DNA from: Sphingobacterium puteale
GTDB lineage: Bacteria; Bacteroidota; Bacteroidia; Sphingobacteriales; Sphingobacteriaceae
DNA: 64,000 nucleotides
Assembly (NCBI RefSeq): GCF_003627955.1
Contig: NZ_RBWS01000018.1
Location: forward strand, 102,520 to 166,519
Reading direction: 5' to 3'
Part shown: piece by piece, positions 1 through 9,369 of the stretch
Numbering within the stretch: the stretch's first letter is position 1
How the letters are laid out: the number at the start of each line of letters is the position of its first letter
The notes under the pieces: generated by a model
What the model was told of the DNA's origin: nothing
The model's database searches: none
What the model saw: only the letters and a program-made list of their open reading frames with translations
Translations under genes and position numbers: made by a program

Positions 1-1869
1 TAGTCGTATATGGAGATAATTTGCGGGAACGATAGGGCCCTGGATCATCATTGGTTCGATATCTTGATAAGGTGATTGCCAAACAAAATCCTCAATAACG
101 CCTACTACGTGATAGGTACGCTGGTACTCAGTACCCTTGGCAGCCGTAATTTGAGTACCAAGGGGCGTGGATAATCTCATTTTGGTAACAGCAGCTTGAT
201 TAAGTAGCAGCGCACTGGAATCAGAGGGATAGGTGTAAATGTCAATATCTCGTCCCTGAATCAATTTGACCCCCATTGTCTTCGTGAAATGAACATCTGT
301 CGCCATATTGTTAAACACGATATCATAGTCTTCTGGTCGGTCATTGGGCCAGGAGTATCCCCAGCTATTACTTCCCGAACGACTTATTCGCCCCCAGGAT
401 TTAGTCATGCTTGTGATAATATTTTGTTGGAACAATTCATTCCTGAACGCTTCGTAATTTTTATTTAAATTTCCCTCTAGAGGTACGTATACTAGGTTGT
501 TACGATCATATCCACTTTCTCGATGCTCTCCAAAGCGGATCTGCTGACCGATGATAAAAGTGCATATACCAAGACCTATTGATATGGTAAACTGTAGAGT
601 GACAAGTATTTTTCTGGGCTGGAGACCTGACTTGGTCTTTATAATATTCCCTTTTAACGTTTTTACCGGATTAAAAGCCGATAGCACAAAAGCTGGATAT
701 AATCCTGCGCAGAGAGAGCAGAAAAAAATAGTGGCAAGAAATAGGCAATAAAAGAATATTGGGTAATCTGTAATTGCAAGATGTCCGTTGATGAGTTTAT
801 TAAAAGATGGAAGTGTTAAGAGAATAAACACTAACGCTAGTAATCCAGCTAAAAAGGTTATGATAAAGGATTCTAATAGAAATTGTTGCATGAGTGATTT
901 TTTCGATGCGCCAACTACTTTGCGTAGGCCAATTTCTTTGGCGCGCCTTTCGGCTCCTGCGGTACTAAGGTTGATAAAGTTTATACAGGCTATCAGGAGA
1001 ATGAGTATGCCAATCAGTCCAAATAGCTGTAGCGTGGTAATATTGCCTGCAACCATCTGTCCATTGACCGATTTGTTGTATAGATGCCAACGGCTGGCGG
1101 GATAGAGATAGATCGTTGCTTTTGTAGTTTTGTTGGTATGTTTAGCAACCAGATTTTCAATGTTCTTATTGACAGAGGTCAATAGTGCCTCTTCTTTTAG
1201 AAGCACATAAGTCTCATGATTATAGGCTGTCCATGAATCCGTAAAAGTCTTGCCTGTTTTGTCCAAGTAATCCACAGAACAGATAAAGTCATTTCCATAG
1301 AATTTGGAATTAGAAGGAATATCTTCGATAACCGCTTCGACAGTCAGGGAAACGGTGGTGTCCATCTCAACCCGGCGTCCAATGACATCTAGTGTGCCAA
1401 ATAATTTTTTAGCAGTAGAAGCAGTTAGCACCAATGCGTCGGGACGGGATAATGGGGTGGGGGAATTTCCTGTTAGGATTTTGAAATCGAAGAGTTTTAA
1501 AAAAGCTGCATCTACCGCTATCCCAGAGGAGCCGAGGCCCGGTTCAGCATCGTGGTGGATAAGGTGGTTAATATTCCAGGTACGCACCACGTGTTCGATT
1601 TCAGGATGTTCCTGTTGTAAGATAGGACCGAGTACATGCGGGGTACCTCCCCAAGTATGCTGCTTACCATCAAATACGTCTCTTGTATATACTTGATATA
1701 GGCGGTCCGCTTTGGTGTAGAAACGGTCAAATCTTATTTCTGAATTGATCCAGAGGGCGATTATCAAAGAGACTCCCATCCCCAAGGTCAGCCCTAGGAT
1801 ATTGATAAAAGAGTATCCTTTGCTTTTCCAAAGGTTTCGCCATGCGGTTTTGATATAGTTTTTGATCAT
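1..1869 (-). CDS. MacB/FtsX-type ABC transporter permease, C-terminally cut by window edge (permease 1 of 12)
   Basis: Inner-membrane permease of the export system encoded upstream of it; the substrate is not readable. The frame is open from an ATG at 1867-1869 to the first base of the window, so 623 codons are visible and roughly 170 are missing. The N-terminus (MIKNYIKTAWRNLWKSKGYS) leads into a hydrophobic segment, a large extracytoplasmic MacB_PCD-like domain, three membrane segments and a coupling-helix motif RAKEIGLRKVVGAS near residue 310. A fifth segment and part of a second extracytoplasmic domain follow. The gene lies 53 nt behind permease 2 and is probably the same transcript. The family assignment is firm; the length of the missing part is inferred from its paralogues. 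Confidence 0.88.
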   Translation of the reverse strand, partial: MIKNYIKTAWRNLWKSKGYSFINILGLTLGMGVSLIIALWINSEIRFDRFYTKADRLYQVYTRDVFDGKQHTWGGTPHVLGPILQQEHPEIEHVVRTWNINHLIHHDAEPGLGSSGIAVDAAFLKLFDFKILTGNSPTPLSRPDALVLTASTAKKLFGTLDVIGRRVEMDTTVSLTVEAVIEDIPSNSKFYGNDFICSVDYLDKTGKTFTDSWTAYNHETYVLLKEEALLTSVNKNIENLVAKHTNKTTKATIYLYPASRWHLYNKSVNGQMVAGNITTLQLFGLIGILILLIACINFINLSTAGAERRAKEIGLRKVVGASKKSLMQQFLLESFIITFLAGLLALVFILLTLPSFNKLINGHLAITDYPIFFYCLFLATIFFCSLCAGLYPAFVLSAFNPVKTLKGNIIKTKSGLQPRKILVTLQFTISIGLGICTFIIGQQIRFGEHRESGYDRNNLVYVPLEGNLNKNYEAFRNELFQQNIITSMTKSWGRISRSGSNSWGYSWPNDRPEDYDIVFNNMATDVHFTKTMGVKLIQGRDIDIYTYPSDSSALLLNQAAVTKMRLSTPLGTQITAAKGTEYQRTYHVVGVIEDFVWQSPYQDIEPMMIQGPIVPANYLHIRL

Positions 1870-1922
1870 CTTTTTAGTATTGGGTATAGCGGCTCGAAAT
1901 TTTTAATTTTTTATGTTGATTA

Positions 1923-4316
1923 TCATTCATCCCGTAAACTATCGACAGGATTACTTAAAGCAGCTTTAATTGCCTGATAACTTATGGTAGCCATACTGAT
2001 TAATATTGCCACCAGTCCGGCAAAAACAAAATAGTGCCATTGGATCTGGATGCGGTAACTATAATCCTGCAACCATTTGTCCATGGCCCACCAGGCGATC
2101 GGTGAAGCGATCAGGATTGCAACAATTACCAATTTAATAAAGTCCACGGACAGCAATGAAGTTACTTGTGTGACACTGGCTCCGAGGACTTTCCGTACGG
2201 CGATTTCTTTCATACGCGTCTCAGCCATATAGGCTATCAAAGCGAGCAGACCAAGACAGGAAATAAAGATGGTCAAACCTGCGAATACCATAGAAAGCGT
2301 GCCTATGGCTTTTGTTTCTTTGAATTTTTCTTCGTAAGTCTTATCAATAAATTGGTACTCGAATGGATAATCGGGATTGAATTTTTTAAAAATTGATTCA
2401 ATTGTTTTGAGGTTGTCCGCTATATTACGATTGGTATTTAAACGATAATGAATTGTTGTAAACCAGGTTCTTGGCCCGAAAATAATCATCGGTACATTGT
2501 TACCAAATGGGGAGCCCATTATAAAATCTTTCACGACTCCCACAACAGTCCATTTTGTCCCATCTCCTTCGACGATGCTGTTTATTGGATCTTTGAGATG
2601 AAGACTCTTTACCGCAGATTCATTTAGAACTAAGGAATTGCTATCCGTCTTAAATTTATAGATGTCTATATCCCGGCCCTGTACGAGTTTCAGCCCAAGG
2701 TTTTTTACGGCATCGGCATCTGTACTGAAACGATTGTATGAAATACGTTTGTCCTCCTCTGTAGGAGTGCCTGAAGTATATCCCCAGCCGTTGCTGTAAA
2801 TCTCTGTTACTGGTGACATATTCTTTGATACAGAAATGACGGCATTACTGGCTAAAAGTTCGTCTCGGATCAGTTTATAGTTTTTTTCCATATCTCCTTT
2901 GAGGCTGGTATATAATAAGCCATTTTCATTATAACCGCGTTCACGTTGTTTGGTATATTGAATTTGTTTAGTTACCACAACCGTGGAGATAATCAACACG
3001 ATGGCCAAGCTGAATTGAATAACTACCAAGACAGAACGAACATTAAGCCCTTTGGTCTTAGAAATAAATTTGCCTTTTAATGTCTTGATAGGCTGAAATG
3101 AGGAAAGGAAAAAAGCGGGATAAATGCCTGCAAATATTCCTGTCAGCAATGCGAATCCAATTAAAAATAGCCAGGTGCCAAAGTTCAATAAGGATAAGTT
3201 GAGTTGTTTTCCGACAAGTTCGTTGAAAAAAGGGAGGGCAATAAAAACGAGAATTATAGCTACGAGCATACCAATCACACTAATCAGTATGCTTTCGGTT
3301 AAGAATTGAGCCATTAACCCTAATTTATTGGCACCAATGACCTTCCGGACACCCACCTCTTTGGCCCTTCGTTCTGAACGGGCGGTACTTAGATTCATAA
3401 AATTAATGCTCGCCACCAATAATATAAAAATACCGATCCAAACAAAGAGCTTGACGATATCAATACGCCCGGATGTATAATTACCACCTTTACCATTGTT
3501 GTAGAGGAAACTGTCTTGAAACGGAAATGCGAAGATTTCTCCAGTATATTTTGCACTTTTATTCCCTTCAGCTTTATTTGCCGCATTAATATGATCTCGT
3601 GAATAAGTTCTGATCTTGGTATTGAAGTCTGAAAGCGAAATTCCTTTTTTTAATAAAATATAGGTCCTTAACGAATTATTGCCCCAATTTTCATCTACAT
3701 AGCCGATTGTTTTTGCATATGCAAAGGGGAGTAATATGTCAAATTTGAAGCTTGAATTGCTAGGTAGATCTTTGAGTATCGCTTGTACAGTGACTTGGTT
3801 GACCGAGTCGATCTTCACTGATTTCCCGATAGGGTCCTCATTTCCAAATAAAGCTTTGGCATAACTTTCTGTGAGAACGAGACCTTTGGGATTGTCAAAA
3901 CGAATGTTATTGGATCCCTGCAAGAGGGGGAGTGAAAACATGTTGAAAAATCCAGGATCGACAAAGACGGTATTGGCAATTAGTTTTTTATCCTGAAATG
4001 TTGTTAAGAATTGATTGCCTTCATCATATCTTGTGAACGCCTCAATATCGGGGAAATCAGTTGCCATCGATAGTCCTAATATCTTTGGGGTGAAGGTCCA
4101 TGCGGATTTTTCGCCTTGATATTCATCCCGGTTGCTCATGATATAAAGCCGGTCACCTTTCTCATGAAAGCGATCCATTCCTAACATATTTTGCAACCAC
4201 AATGCAATAAGTAAGGCGCCTGCCATACCAATGGCCAAACCAAGGATATTAATTGCAGAAAAAGCCTTGTTCTTTAGTAGATTCCGCCAGGCGATTTTAA
4301 TATATGTGTTTATCAT
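1923..4316 (-). CDS. MacB/FtsX-type ABC transporter permease (permease 2 of 12)
   Basis: This 797-residue protein shows the architecture common to the array. There is one membrane segment at about 16-45, an extracytoplasmic domain to about 285, three segments between 288 and 410 and a fifth at about 435-455. A second extracytoplasmic domain runs to about 675, followed by three segments and the C-terminal tail NPVDSLRDE. MacB itself has four segments and works as a dimer, so this chain looks like two MacB membrane units fused. Both halves keep the FtsX coupling-helix motif (RAKEVGVRKVIGAN near 315, RMKEIAVRKVLGAS near 702), where the ATPase should dock. It starts 30 nt downstream of permease 3. 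No ATPase domain is present, so it must share the ATPase at 26690-27388 or an unlinked one. Confidence 0.93.
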   Translation of the reverse strand: MINTYIKIAWRNLLKNKAFSAINILGLAIGMAGALLIALWLQNMLGMDRFHEKGDRLYIMSNRDEYQGEKSAWTFTPKILGLSMATDFPDIEAFTRYDEGNQFLTTFQDKKLIANTVFVDPGFFNMFSLPLLQGSNNIRFDNPKGLVLTESYAKALFGNEDPIGKSVKIDSVNQVTVQAILKDLPSNSSFKFDILLPFAYAKTIGYVDENWGNNSLRTYILLKKGISLSDFNTKIRTYSRDHINAANKAEGNKSAKYTGEIFAFPFQDSFLYNNGKGGNYTSGRIDIVKLFVWIGIFILLVASINFMNLSTARSERRAKEVGVRKVIGANKLGLMAQFLTESILISVIGMLVAIILVFIALPFFNELVGKQLNLSLLNFGTWLFLIGFALLTGIFAGIYPAFFLSSFQPIKTLKGKFISKTKGLNVRSVLVVIQFSLAIVLIISTVVVTKQIQYTKQRERGYNENGLLYTSLKGDMEKNYKLIRDELLASNAVISVSKNMSPVTEIYSNGWGYTSGTPTEEDKRISYNRFSTDADAVKNLGLKLVQGRDIDIYKFKTDSNSLVLNESAVKSLHLKDPINSIVEGDGTKWTVVGVVKDFIMGSPFGNNVPMIIFGPRTWFTTIHYRLNTNRNIADNLKTIESIFKKFNPDYPFEYQFIDKTYEEKFKETKAIGTLSMVFAGLTIFISCLGLLALIAYMAETRMKEIAVRKVLGASVTQVTSLLSVDFIKLVIVAILIASPIAWWAMDKWLQDYSYRIQIQWHYFVFAGLVAILISMATISYQAIKAALSNPVDSLRDE

Positions 4317-4346
4317 TGTTATTACGTTAAGTTGTATCGTCTTAAT

Positions 4347-6710
4347 CTATTCGTCCCGTAAGGTTTTTACCGGATTACTACTAGCAGCTTTTATGGCTTG
4401 AGTACTTACGGTAAAGAAAGCTACAAAAAGAGCAGAAAGTCCAGCCAAAGCAAAAATCCACCATTGTATTTCGATCCGGTAGGAGAAGTCCTGTAACCAT
4501 TTGTTCATTGCCCACCAAGCAATGGGGGAGGCCAAAATGATAGAAATAATCACCAGTTTAATAAAGTCTTTGGAAAGCATGGCTGTAATGCCACCAACAG
4601 AAGCACCGAGTACCTTGCGTATCCCAATTTCTTTGGTTCTGAGTTCAGCAATATAGGAGGCTAATCCCAACAAGCCAAGACAGGATATAAAAATCGCCAG
4701 CCCCGAAAAGATGAATGCCAGTTGAGCTGTTTGTTGTTGCGCTCTAAATTTACTTGCAAATTTTTGGTCAACAAATTGATATTCGAATGGATACGCTGGA
4801 TTGAATTTCTTTAGAATCTGTTCGATCTGCTTGAGTTGATCTTGCACAGGGGAGGTCGGATTAGTTCGGATAATTAAATTGTATAGGGATTCTTTCGTAG
4901 CATATATAAGTAAAGGTGTCACGGGACTATAGGGAGATCCGCTGATATAATCGTTAATTACTCCTACGATTGTAAACGTATTGCTTCCCCATTTGAAGTA
5001 AGTTCCTATTGGGTTCTTTAGGTTCATTTCCTTGATAGCAGCTTCGTTTAGGAGGATTGCTGTGCTGTCCGCTGGCAATCTGGCGTAGTCGATATCCCGC
5101 CCGGCAACGAGTTTTAAGCCAAGTGTTTTGACAAGATCACTTTCGGTTCTCCCTACATCAAAGCCTATTTTTTTTTCCTGCTCAGGCGTAGATCCTTGCC
5201 AGGAAATGCCGCCCCAAGTACTACCCGCATTGCCGGTCACTGATGAGCCGGAACGCGTGACAGCGGTAGCTATACCCTTATTGATAAGTTCTGATTTAAT
5301 CGCTTCATAGTTTTTCCCAATATCACCTTCCATAAAAATTTCTATCAATTGAGAGCTGTTATACCCAATTTCACGTTGTCCTGCATGGTCAATTTGTTTC
5401 CTGACGACGATAGTGGCAATAATTAGAATGATCGCAATACCGAATTGAAAGATGACCAGTAGTTCACGAAAATTCAAAGGGATCTTTTTGGATTGTCCGA
5501 ATATCTTTAGCGATTTTATAGGTTTGAAAGCCGATAATATAAATGCAGGATACAAGCCAGCCAACAAACCTGTCAGAAAAATAAATCCGGCCAACGCAAG
5601 CCAAATTGACGGTTCTGATGATGGAAATACCAAAGGTTTGTCAAAAATCTTGTCGAATAGCGGAAGCGTGATGATTGTTAGGAGAATGGCAAGTGCACCC
5701 GAAATCATGGCTACCAATATGGATTCTGAAAGAAATTGGATGATTAAATTGGTGCGATGTGCTCCTACAACTTTTCGTATGGCAACCTCTTTTGCCCTTT
5801 TTTGGCTGCGTGCTGTACTGAGGTTGATAAAATTGATACAAGCAATCAACAAAATTAATAAACCAATCCCTGCGACTAGTTTAACCTGATCGATTTTGCC
5901 ACCAACCGGAATACCTTGTTCAAATTTTGAATACAGGTGCGTTTTGGATATTGGATATAGAAATAGCGATCCTTCTAGCTCGTTGTTAGTCTTTTTCTTG
6001 ATAATATCAGTGAGCTTATTGTTAAAAGCGGTAATATCTGTTCCTTTTTTTAGCTGAATATAAGTTTGGAATGCAATCGTATTCCAGTTTGGAGAATATT
6101 CCTCGGCTTTGACGAGGGGAATTAAATAACTGAAATTGAAATTTGTATTGGCTGGAAGATCTTGCATTATTGCTGAAACTTTATAGAGTTCCTTATTGTC
6201 CAGTCTAATTGTTTTATCGAGAGGGTCCTTATCCCCAAAGATGTTCTTTGCAAGGCTTTCAGTCAGGATGATGTTTCTTGTTTCTTTTAATGCACTGTTG
6301 CGGTTGCCTTTTACAATTTTAAAATCAAATATGTCGATAAATGCAGGATCCACTTCGTTCCCGTTGGATTTGATCTTCTTGTCATCAAAAGAGAGCAGCC
6401 TGTTCGTGCTCCAGCCGACACGGGCAGCGCGTTTCACTTCTGGGTAGTCTGTCGTTAAAGCCGGAGATGCATGCCCCGATGTATATCCTTGTAGATTAAT
6501 CTTTCCTTCAGCGCTGCGGTTTTTATTAAAAACCTTATAGATGTTCTCATGGTCACTATAAAAATTATCAAACTTGAGCTGGTTTTGTACCCAGATCCCG
6601 ATAATCAACACTGCAGTCATGCCAATGGAAAGTCCAAGGATATTAATAATGGAATAACTCTTATTTTTTTGAAGATTCCGCCAAGCGATTTTGATGTGGT
6701 TCTTAATCAT
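4347..6710 (-). CDS. MacB/FtsX-type ABC transporter permease (permease 3 of 12), first gene behind an internal promoter
   Basis: This 787-residue permease has the paired layout of four membrane segments plus one extracytoplasmic domain, repeated twice. Coupling motifs are RAKEVAIRKVVGAH near residue 305 and RTKEIGIRKVLGAS near 692; the tail is NPVKTLRDE. By eye it is close to permeases 1, 2 and 12 (shared QFQFG/NFINLSTARS and FNPAYPFEYQFVDQ-type stretches). The ATG at 6708-6710 gives the family N-terminus MIKNHIKIAWRNLQ. It is the only permease with a long upstream gap (213 nt), and that gap carries a sigma-54-like promoter and two palindromes. Permeases 3, 2 and 1 may therefore be transcribed both with the main operon and separately. 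Confidence 0.93.
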   Translation of the reverse strand: MIKNHIKIAWRNLQKNKSYSIINILGLSIGMTAVLIIGIWVQNQLKFDNFYSDHENIYKVFNKNRSAEGKINLQGYTSGHASPALTTDYPEVKRAARVGWSTNRLLSFDDKKIKSNGNEVDPAFIDIFDFKIVKGNRNSALKETRNIILTESLAKNIFGDKDPLDKTIRLDNKELYKVSAIMQDLPANTNFNFSYLIPLVKAEEYSPNWNTIAFQTYIQLKKGTDITAFNNKLTDIIKKKTNNELEGSLFLYPISKTHLYSKFEQGIPVGGKIDQVKLVAGIGLLILLIACINFINLSTARSQKRAKEVAIRKVVGAHRTNLIIQFLSESILVAMISGALAILLTIITLPLFDKIFDKPLVFPSSEPSIWLALAGFIFLTGLLAGLYPAFILSAFKPIKSLKIFGQSKKIPLNFRELLVIFQFGIAIILIIATIVVRKQIDHAGQREIGYNSSQLIEIFMEGDIGKNYEAIKSELINKGIATAVTRSGSSVTGNAGSTWGGISWQGSTPEQEKKIGFDVGRTESDLVKTLGLKLVAGRDIDYARLPADSTAILLNEAAIKEMNLKNPIGTYFKWGSNTFTIVGVINDYISGSPYSPVTPLLIYATKESLYNLIIRTNPTSPVQDQLKQIEQILKKFNPAYPFEYQFVDQKFASKFRAQQQTAQLAFIFSGLAIFISCLGLLGLASYIAELRTKEIGIRKVLGASVGGITAMLSKDFIKLVIISIILASPIAWWAMNKWLQDFSYRIEIQWWIFALAGLSALFVAFFTVSTQAIKAASSNPVKTLRDE

Positions 6711-6808
6711 CGTATTGAGTTTTTTACTTTTTCATAATCTACTGTTAGGCCAAGCAATCTATCCTAGCTGATAGCGCTATGCTGATCATGTATACTATAA
6801 ATCGTTAA

Positions 6809-6824
6809 TTCAATTCGTTTGCCA
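6809..6824 (-). promoter_or_regulatory. Putative sigma-54 -24/-12 promoter for permeases 3-1
   Basis: On the minus strand the sequence is TGGCAAACGAATTGAA. It has the -24 TGGCA and a -12 TTG with the required 10-base gap between GG and the following G; only the final C of the GC pair is replaced by A. It lies 55 bp downstream of the palindrome pair at 6879-6916 and about 85 bp before the start codon of permease 3. The spacing matches two other promoters in the window. Confidence 0.5.
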
Positions 6825-6878
6825 TAAGTGTAAGTTTTTGATTTTTAGGTGTTTTTGTATTGTTGTGGTCGCGTGGTA

Positions 6879-6916
6879 TGTTCGGAAACGGACAGTCTGC
6901 TGTCCGTCGCCGAACA
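6879..6916. promoter_or_regulatory. Pair of 16-bp palindromes, putative enhancer (UAS) for the NtrC-type regulator
   Basis: Two sites read TGTTCG-GAAA-CGGACA (6879-6894) and TGTCCG-TCGC-CGAACA (6901-6916), centres 22 bp apart. Together they form one large inverted repeat. The same half-sites and spacing occur twice between the adaptor and channel genes (31225-31261 and 31325-31362). Paired dyads about two helical turns apart upstream of a -24/-12 element are the usual form of an NtrC-family enhancer. The assignment to the regulator at 32869-34230 is inference. Confidence 0.6.
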
Positions 6917-6923
6917 GGTAGAT

Positions 6924-9290
6924 CTACTCGTTCCGTAATGTGATCACGGGGTTAGTCAATGCTGCTTTAATGGCTTGATAACTAACTGTTAGGAGGGTGA
7001 TGACCAGTGCAGTTAATCCTGTAAAAGCAAATACGGTCCAGCTAATTGAAATGCGATAAACGTAATTGTCGAGCCATGTTTCCATTAATAGATAGGCTAG
7101 AGGAGCGGCAACAAGAAAACCGATCAATGTCAACCAGACATACTCTGTGCATAATAATTTCCATAAGCCAACTTCTGATGCCCCAAGGACCTTGCGGATA
7201 CCAATTTCTTTTTCGCGTTGTTCGGTTAGGAATGCGACCAAAGCATATAGCCCAAGAGAGGAAATCAGTATGGCAAGCCCTGTAAAAATACTGGTCAGGC
7301 TTTTGATCATTTCCATTTGTTCAAATTGCTTCGCATATTCTTTATCTGTGAATGTGTAATCGAAGATGAGATCCGGATCAAAACGATTGAACTGTTGGGC
7401 GATTGCTTTCATGGTTTGGCTAATATCTTGCTGATCATTCAATTTGAGGGTTATTTTGTTTTTGGGTAGAAAATCGAGAAAATAGGCAGTAGGTGTAATC
7501 GACTTAAACGGTGATTCGGATAAGGTGTTCTGTATAATACCGATAATCGTATAGCTGATTCCTCTTTTAGATAATTGTTTGCTCGTCAGATCTGTAACTC
7601 CCATAAATTTGGCCGCAGCCTCATTGATAATTACTCCTGTGGAATCTGTCTTGAAATCTTTGGAGAAATTTCTTCCCTTCAAAAAATTCCATTGTACCGT
7701 TTTGGCGAAATTTTCATCTACAGTGGAAATGCCCATAATGGATCCTTCTTTTGTTTCATTCCCCTGCCAATTGAAACCACCGCCCGTCAAAGAGAGGCGA
7801 TTAATCGAACTCGAAGAAAGGGAGGCATCCTGCACCAAACGCTGATTGATCAGTTCTTTTCTCAGGATATCAAAGTTTTTGACAATTAACTCGCTTCGAC
7901 TGTTGATGTTGACCAGGTTTGAACTTTTGTAACCAATCGGACGATCCTTTGTATAGTGCAGTTGTTTGATCACCAAATAGGTTGCAATCATCAGAAAGAT
8001 GGAAATGGCAAATTGTACGATTACCATTCCTTTTCTGGCCTTGAATCCTCCTTTGCCGATGTTCATCTTTCCTTTGAGTGCAAGGATCGGGTTGAAAGAG
8101 GATAAGAGTAGCGCAGGATATAGTCCGGCGAGAACGCCAATAGTGAGAACCCCCAAAAAGGAATATAAGTAGAATTGAATATGCGTAAAAGGAACTTGCA
8201 ATATGGTATTGGCGATGGTGTTTATCCAAGGGAGGAGCAAGGTCGCTAATATGATCGCCATCAGAAAAGCACAGGATACAGACAGGATGGATTCCACTAA
8301 AAATCCGGCAATCAATTGCCTACGATTTACACCAACAGATTTTAGGATACCAATTTCTTTTCCTCTTTTTAAGCTTCGGGCTGTACTGAGATTGATAAAA
8401 TTTATACTGGCCAACAAGAGAATAAATATACTGATCCAGGCAAACATCCACACATATTGAATCTGGCCACCTGCATTTTTACCATTTTTAAATGAATCAT
8501 AAAGATTCCATTTGGACATGGGGTGCAACAGAATCTCAGGGTTGATGTCTGTAAGATTTGTTCTAAAGATGTTGGTTAGTTTTTGTTCGAGTCCTGGGAT
8601 AATTTGAGGGTTCTCAATCTTACCATAGGTGCTAAAAAAGCAGTTTGACCACTTTTCTTCGATACCCTCATTTTTATGGAGATAATCAGCAAAAGGTAGG
8701 ATATACTCCAGTTTGTGAAATGTATTGTTTTCAGGAATGTCTTTAAAAATACCCTGTATCGTATATTGTTCGTTTCCGTTGAGCTGAATAGTCTTCCCGA
8801 TAAGATCAGTAGTCCCCAATAACCTGTTGGCCAATGATTCAGAAATAATCATGGTGGATGCTGCAGTTGGGGTAGCGATATTTCCCTGTACAGCTTCGAA
8901 CGAAAATAGTTCTGAAAATTTGCCCATTGCATAAAATCCTGTCGCATTCAATTTTTTTTCACCTATTTTAATGGCAGAGCTTTCAGCATCTGTAATCAAT
9001 GTGACATCTTGGATTTCATCCTTAAAATCAGATTCCATCAACTTTGCTAACGGGATGGGGGTGGAAGTTCCATCCGTGGATTTTTCATTGTTGAAAGTGC
9101 CGGTCATCATCAGCTGATGGATCGTATCATAATTTTTGTAATGCTGGTTGAAGGAAAACTGTTTCAAGATCCACAGGGTGCTCACCAAAGCAACCGTAAA
9201 TCCCAAGGACAATCCGAGAATATTGATTGCCGTATTTAAGGGGTTGCGTTTAAGATTGCGTAAAGCAGTTTTCAAAAATAATTTAATCAT
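6924..9290 (-). CDS. MacB/FtsX-type ABC transporter permease with atypical first coupling helix (permease 4 of 12)
   Basis: This 788-residue paralogue has the two-half layout. Its first coupling motif is altered: RGKEIGILKSVGVN near residue 308 instead of the R-K-V-x-G-A form seen in most of the others. The second (REKEIGIRKVLGAS near 692) is normal and the tail is NPVITLRNE. The change sits where FtsX-type permeases contact their ATPase, so this permease may dock asymmetrically. The start ATG at 9288-9290 gives MIKLFLKTALRNLKRNPLNT. Its stop codon lies only 8 nt from the palindrome pair that precedes permease 3, so it is the last gene of the promoter-proximal block. Confidence 0.92.
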   Translation of the reverse strand: MIKLFLKTALRNLKRNPLNTAINILGLSLGFTVALVSTLWILKQFSFNQHYKNYDTIHQLMMTGTFNNEKSTDGTSTPIPLAKLMESDFKDEIQDVTLITDAESSAIKIGEKKLNATGFYAMGKFSELFSFEAVQGNIATPTAASTMIISESLANRLLGTTDLIGKTIQLNGNEQYTIQGIFKDIPENNTFHKLEYILPFADYLHKNEGIEEKWSNCFFSTYGKIENPQIIPGLEQKLTNIFRTNLTDINPEILLHPMSKWNLYDSFKNGKNAGGQIQYVWMFAWISIFILLLASINFINLSTARSLKRGKEIGILKSVGVNRRQLIAGFLVESILSVSCAFLMAIILATLLLPWINTIANTILQVPFTHIQFYLYSFLGVLTIGVLAGLYPALLLSSFNPILALKGKMNIGKGGFKARKGMVIVQFAISIFLMIATYLVIKQLHYTKDRPIGYKSSNLVNINSRSELIVKNFDILRKELINQRLVQDASLSSSSINRLSLTGGGFNWQGNETKEGSIMGISTVDENFAKTVQWNFLKGRNFSKDFKTDSTGVIINEAAAKFMGVTDLTSKQLSKRGISYTIIGIIQNTLSESPFKSITPTAYFLDFLPKNKITLKLNDQQDISQTMKAIAQQFNRFDPDLIFDYTFTDKEYAKQFEQMEMIKSLTSIFTGLAILISSLGLYALVAFLTEQREKEIGIRKVLGASEVGLWKLLCTEYVWLTLIGFLVAAPLAYLLMETWLDNYVYRISISWTVFAFTGLTALVITLLTVSYQAIKAALTNPVITLRNE

Positions 9291-9369
9291 GACGGTGTTT
9301 GATGGTTATGTTTGTTGTTTTGGTGTATTGATTAATTCTTCAATATATGTTGATTTTTATGAATAAAAG

